From: Methylothermaceae bacterium
GTDB taxonomy: Bacteria > Pseudomonadota > Gammaproteobacteria > Methylococcales > Methylothermaceae
Direction: 5' to 3'
NCBI GenBank assembly: GCA_026982635.1
Contig: JALSGR010000313.1
Location: 1 to 37,070 of the forward strand
DNA length: 37,070 bases
Below, piece after piece: positions 36,744 to 37,070 of the stretch (position 1 is its first letter; each line of letters begins with the position of its first letter). The position numbers were made by a program, and so were the translations under genes. The notes under the pieces were generated by a model, which made no database searches, was not told where the DNA came from, and saw nothing but the letters and a program-made list of their open reading frames with translations.

Positions 36744-37070
36744 ATGACGACGGAGAAGCCGAGGTACCGGATCAAGAACTGGGCTGCCTACAACGATGCG
36801 CTGGTCCAACGCGGTTCGATCACGCTGTGGATCGACGAGGCGATCTGCGCGCGGTGGTATGCCAATGAACGAGTCGGCAAACCGGGGGCGCCGACCCGCT
36901 ACTCGGATTGGATGATCCAGATGGCATTGGAGATGCGGTCGGTGTTCCGGCTGCCCCTTCAGGCCTTGGAAGGCTTTCTCCGTTCGATCGTGCGGCTTTT
37001 GGGATGGGAGGGGATTTCGGTCCCCGATTACACCACCTTCTGCCGAAGGCAGCGATGTCTCCGAGTCACC
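36744..37070 (+). CDS. IS5-family transposase (3' end beyond window)
   Basis: I translated 109 codons from the ATG at 36744 to the window edge without a stop. The protein reads KPRYRIKNWAAYNDALVQRG, ITLWIDEAICARWY, TRYSDWMIQMALEMRSVFRL and VPDYTTFCRR. These are the conserved N-terminal blocks of IS903-type DDE transposases (KYRIxNWxxYNxALxxRGSLTxW). The catalytic DDE residues come later and are not visible, so activity cannot be judged. Confidence 0.9.
   Translation, partial: MTTEKPRYRIKNWAAYNDALVQRGSITLWIDEAICARWYANERVGKPGAPTRYSDWMIQMALEMRSVFRLPLQALEGFLRSIVRLLGWEGISVPDYTTFCRRQRCLRVT

Larger units (their letters stand above)
36672..37070 (+). mobile_element. IS5-family (IS903-like) insertion sequence, left part
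   Basis: The element begins at 36672 with GGCATTGTTGCATAACTC, closely like the GGCTTTGTTGAATAAATC terminal repeats of the IS903 group of IS5. The transposase starts 72 bases inside, as expected for this group. The right end lies beyond the window. IS903 makes 9-base target duplications; the 9 bases at the left are AATCTCTGC (36663-36671), to be compared at the other end. Confidence 0.8.

Overview
The window is GC-rich DNA from a gammaproteobacterium. The evidence is the gene order mreBCD-mrdA-rodA-mltB-rlpA-dacC-ybeD-lipB-lipA, the Trm112-kdsB pair, and class-typical mreC, mreD, rlpA and tilS. A methanotroph-like (Methylococcales) or purple-sulfur-like lineage is my guess; nothing in the window proves it.

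Positions 1-10686 (minus strand) hold a twelve-gene run, transcribed mreB to lipA, with gaps of 0-12 bases or short overlaps. It carries the rod-shape and elongasome genes (mreB, mreC, mreD, mrdA/PBP2, rodA), peptidoglycan trimming enzymes (mltB, rlpA, dacC), a D-amino-acid-transaminase-like gene, the small regulator-like ybeD, and lipoate synthesis (lipB, and lipA cut by the window edge).

Positions 10801-20831 (plus strand) start divergently with gatC-gatA-gatB. They run, often with overlapping stop and start codons, into a second-copy-style Hsp70 module: a large helical-repeat protein, a mini J-domain protein with HPP in place of HPD, a GrpE-like exchange factor, a short-lid Hsp70, and a zinc-ribbon protein ending in a decayed GxxExxY nuclease-like fold. 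A glycine-zipper lipoprotein and purD follow.

Positions 20828-27047 (minus strand) hold purE-purK, then a Wzz/GumC-type chain-length protein whose cytoplasmic C-terminus resembles a tyrosine-recombinase catalytic domain with most active-site residues lost, then an MsbA-like ABC exporter and an RNase AM-type PHP phosphoesterase. The chain-length/recombinase-like fusion is the most unusual gene here.

Positions 27210-34979 (plus strand) hold a histone-fold DUF1931 protein with a clear terminator, exbB-exbD-Trm112-kdsB, a low-molecular-weight tyrosine phosphatase, zwf, a dienelactone-hydrolase-like gene, accA, tilS and a tRNA-Thr(CGT) with its own promoter.

Positions 34980-37070 are accessory DNA immediately downstream of the tRNA: a decayed maintenance module of an integrative and conjugative element. 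It has parA with a one-base frameshift, a deletion joining the 3' part of parA to the middle of an ICE-type parB, and a following gene cut after 11 codons by an IS5-family (IS903-like) insertion sequence that runs off the window.
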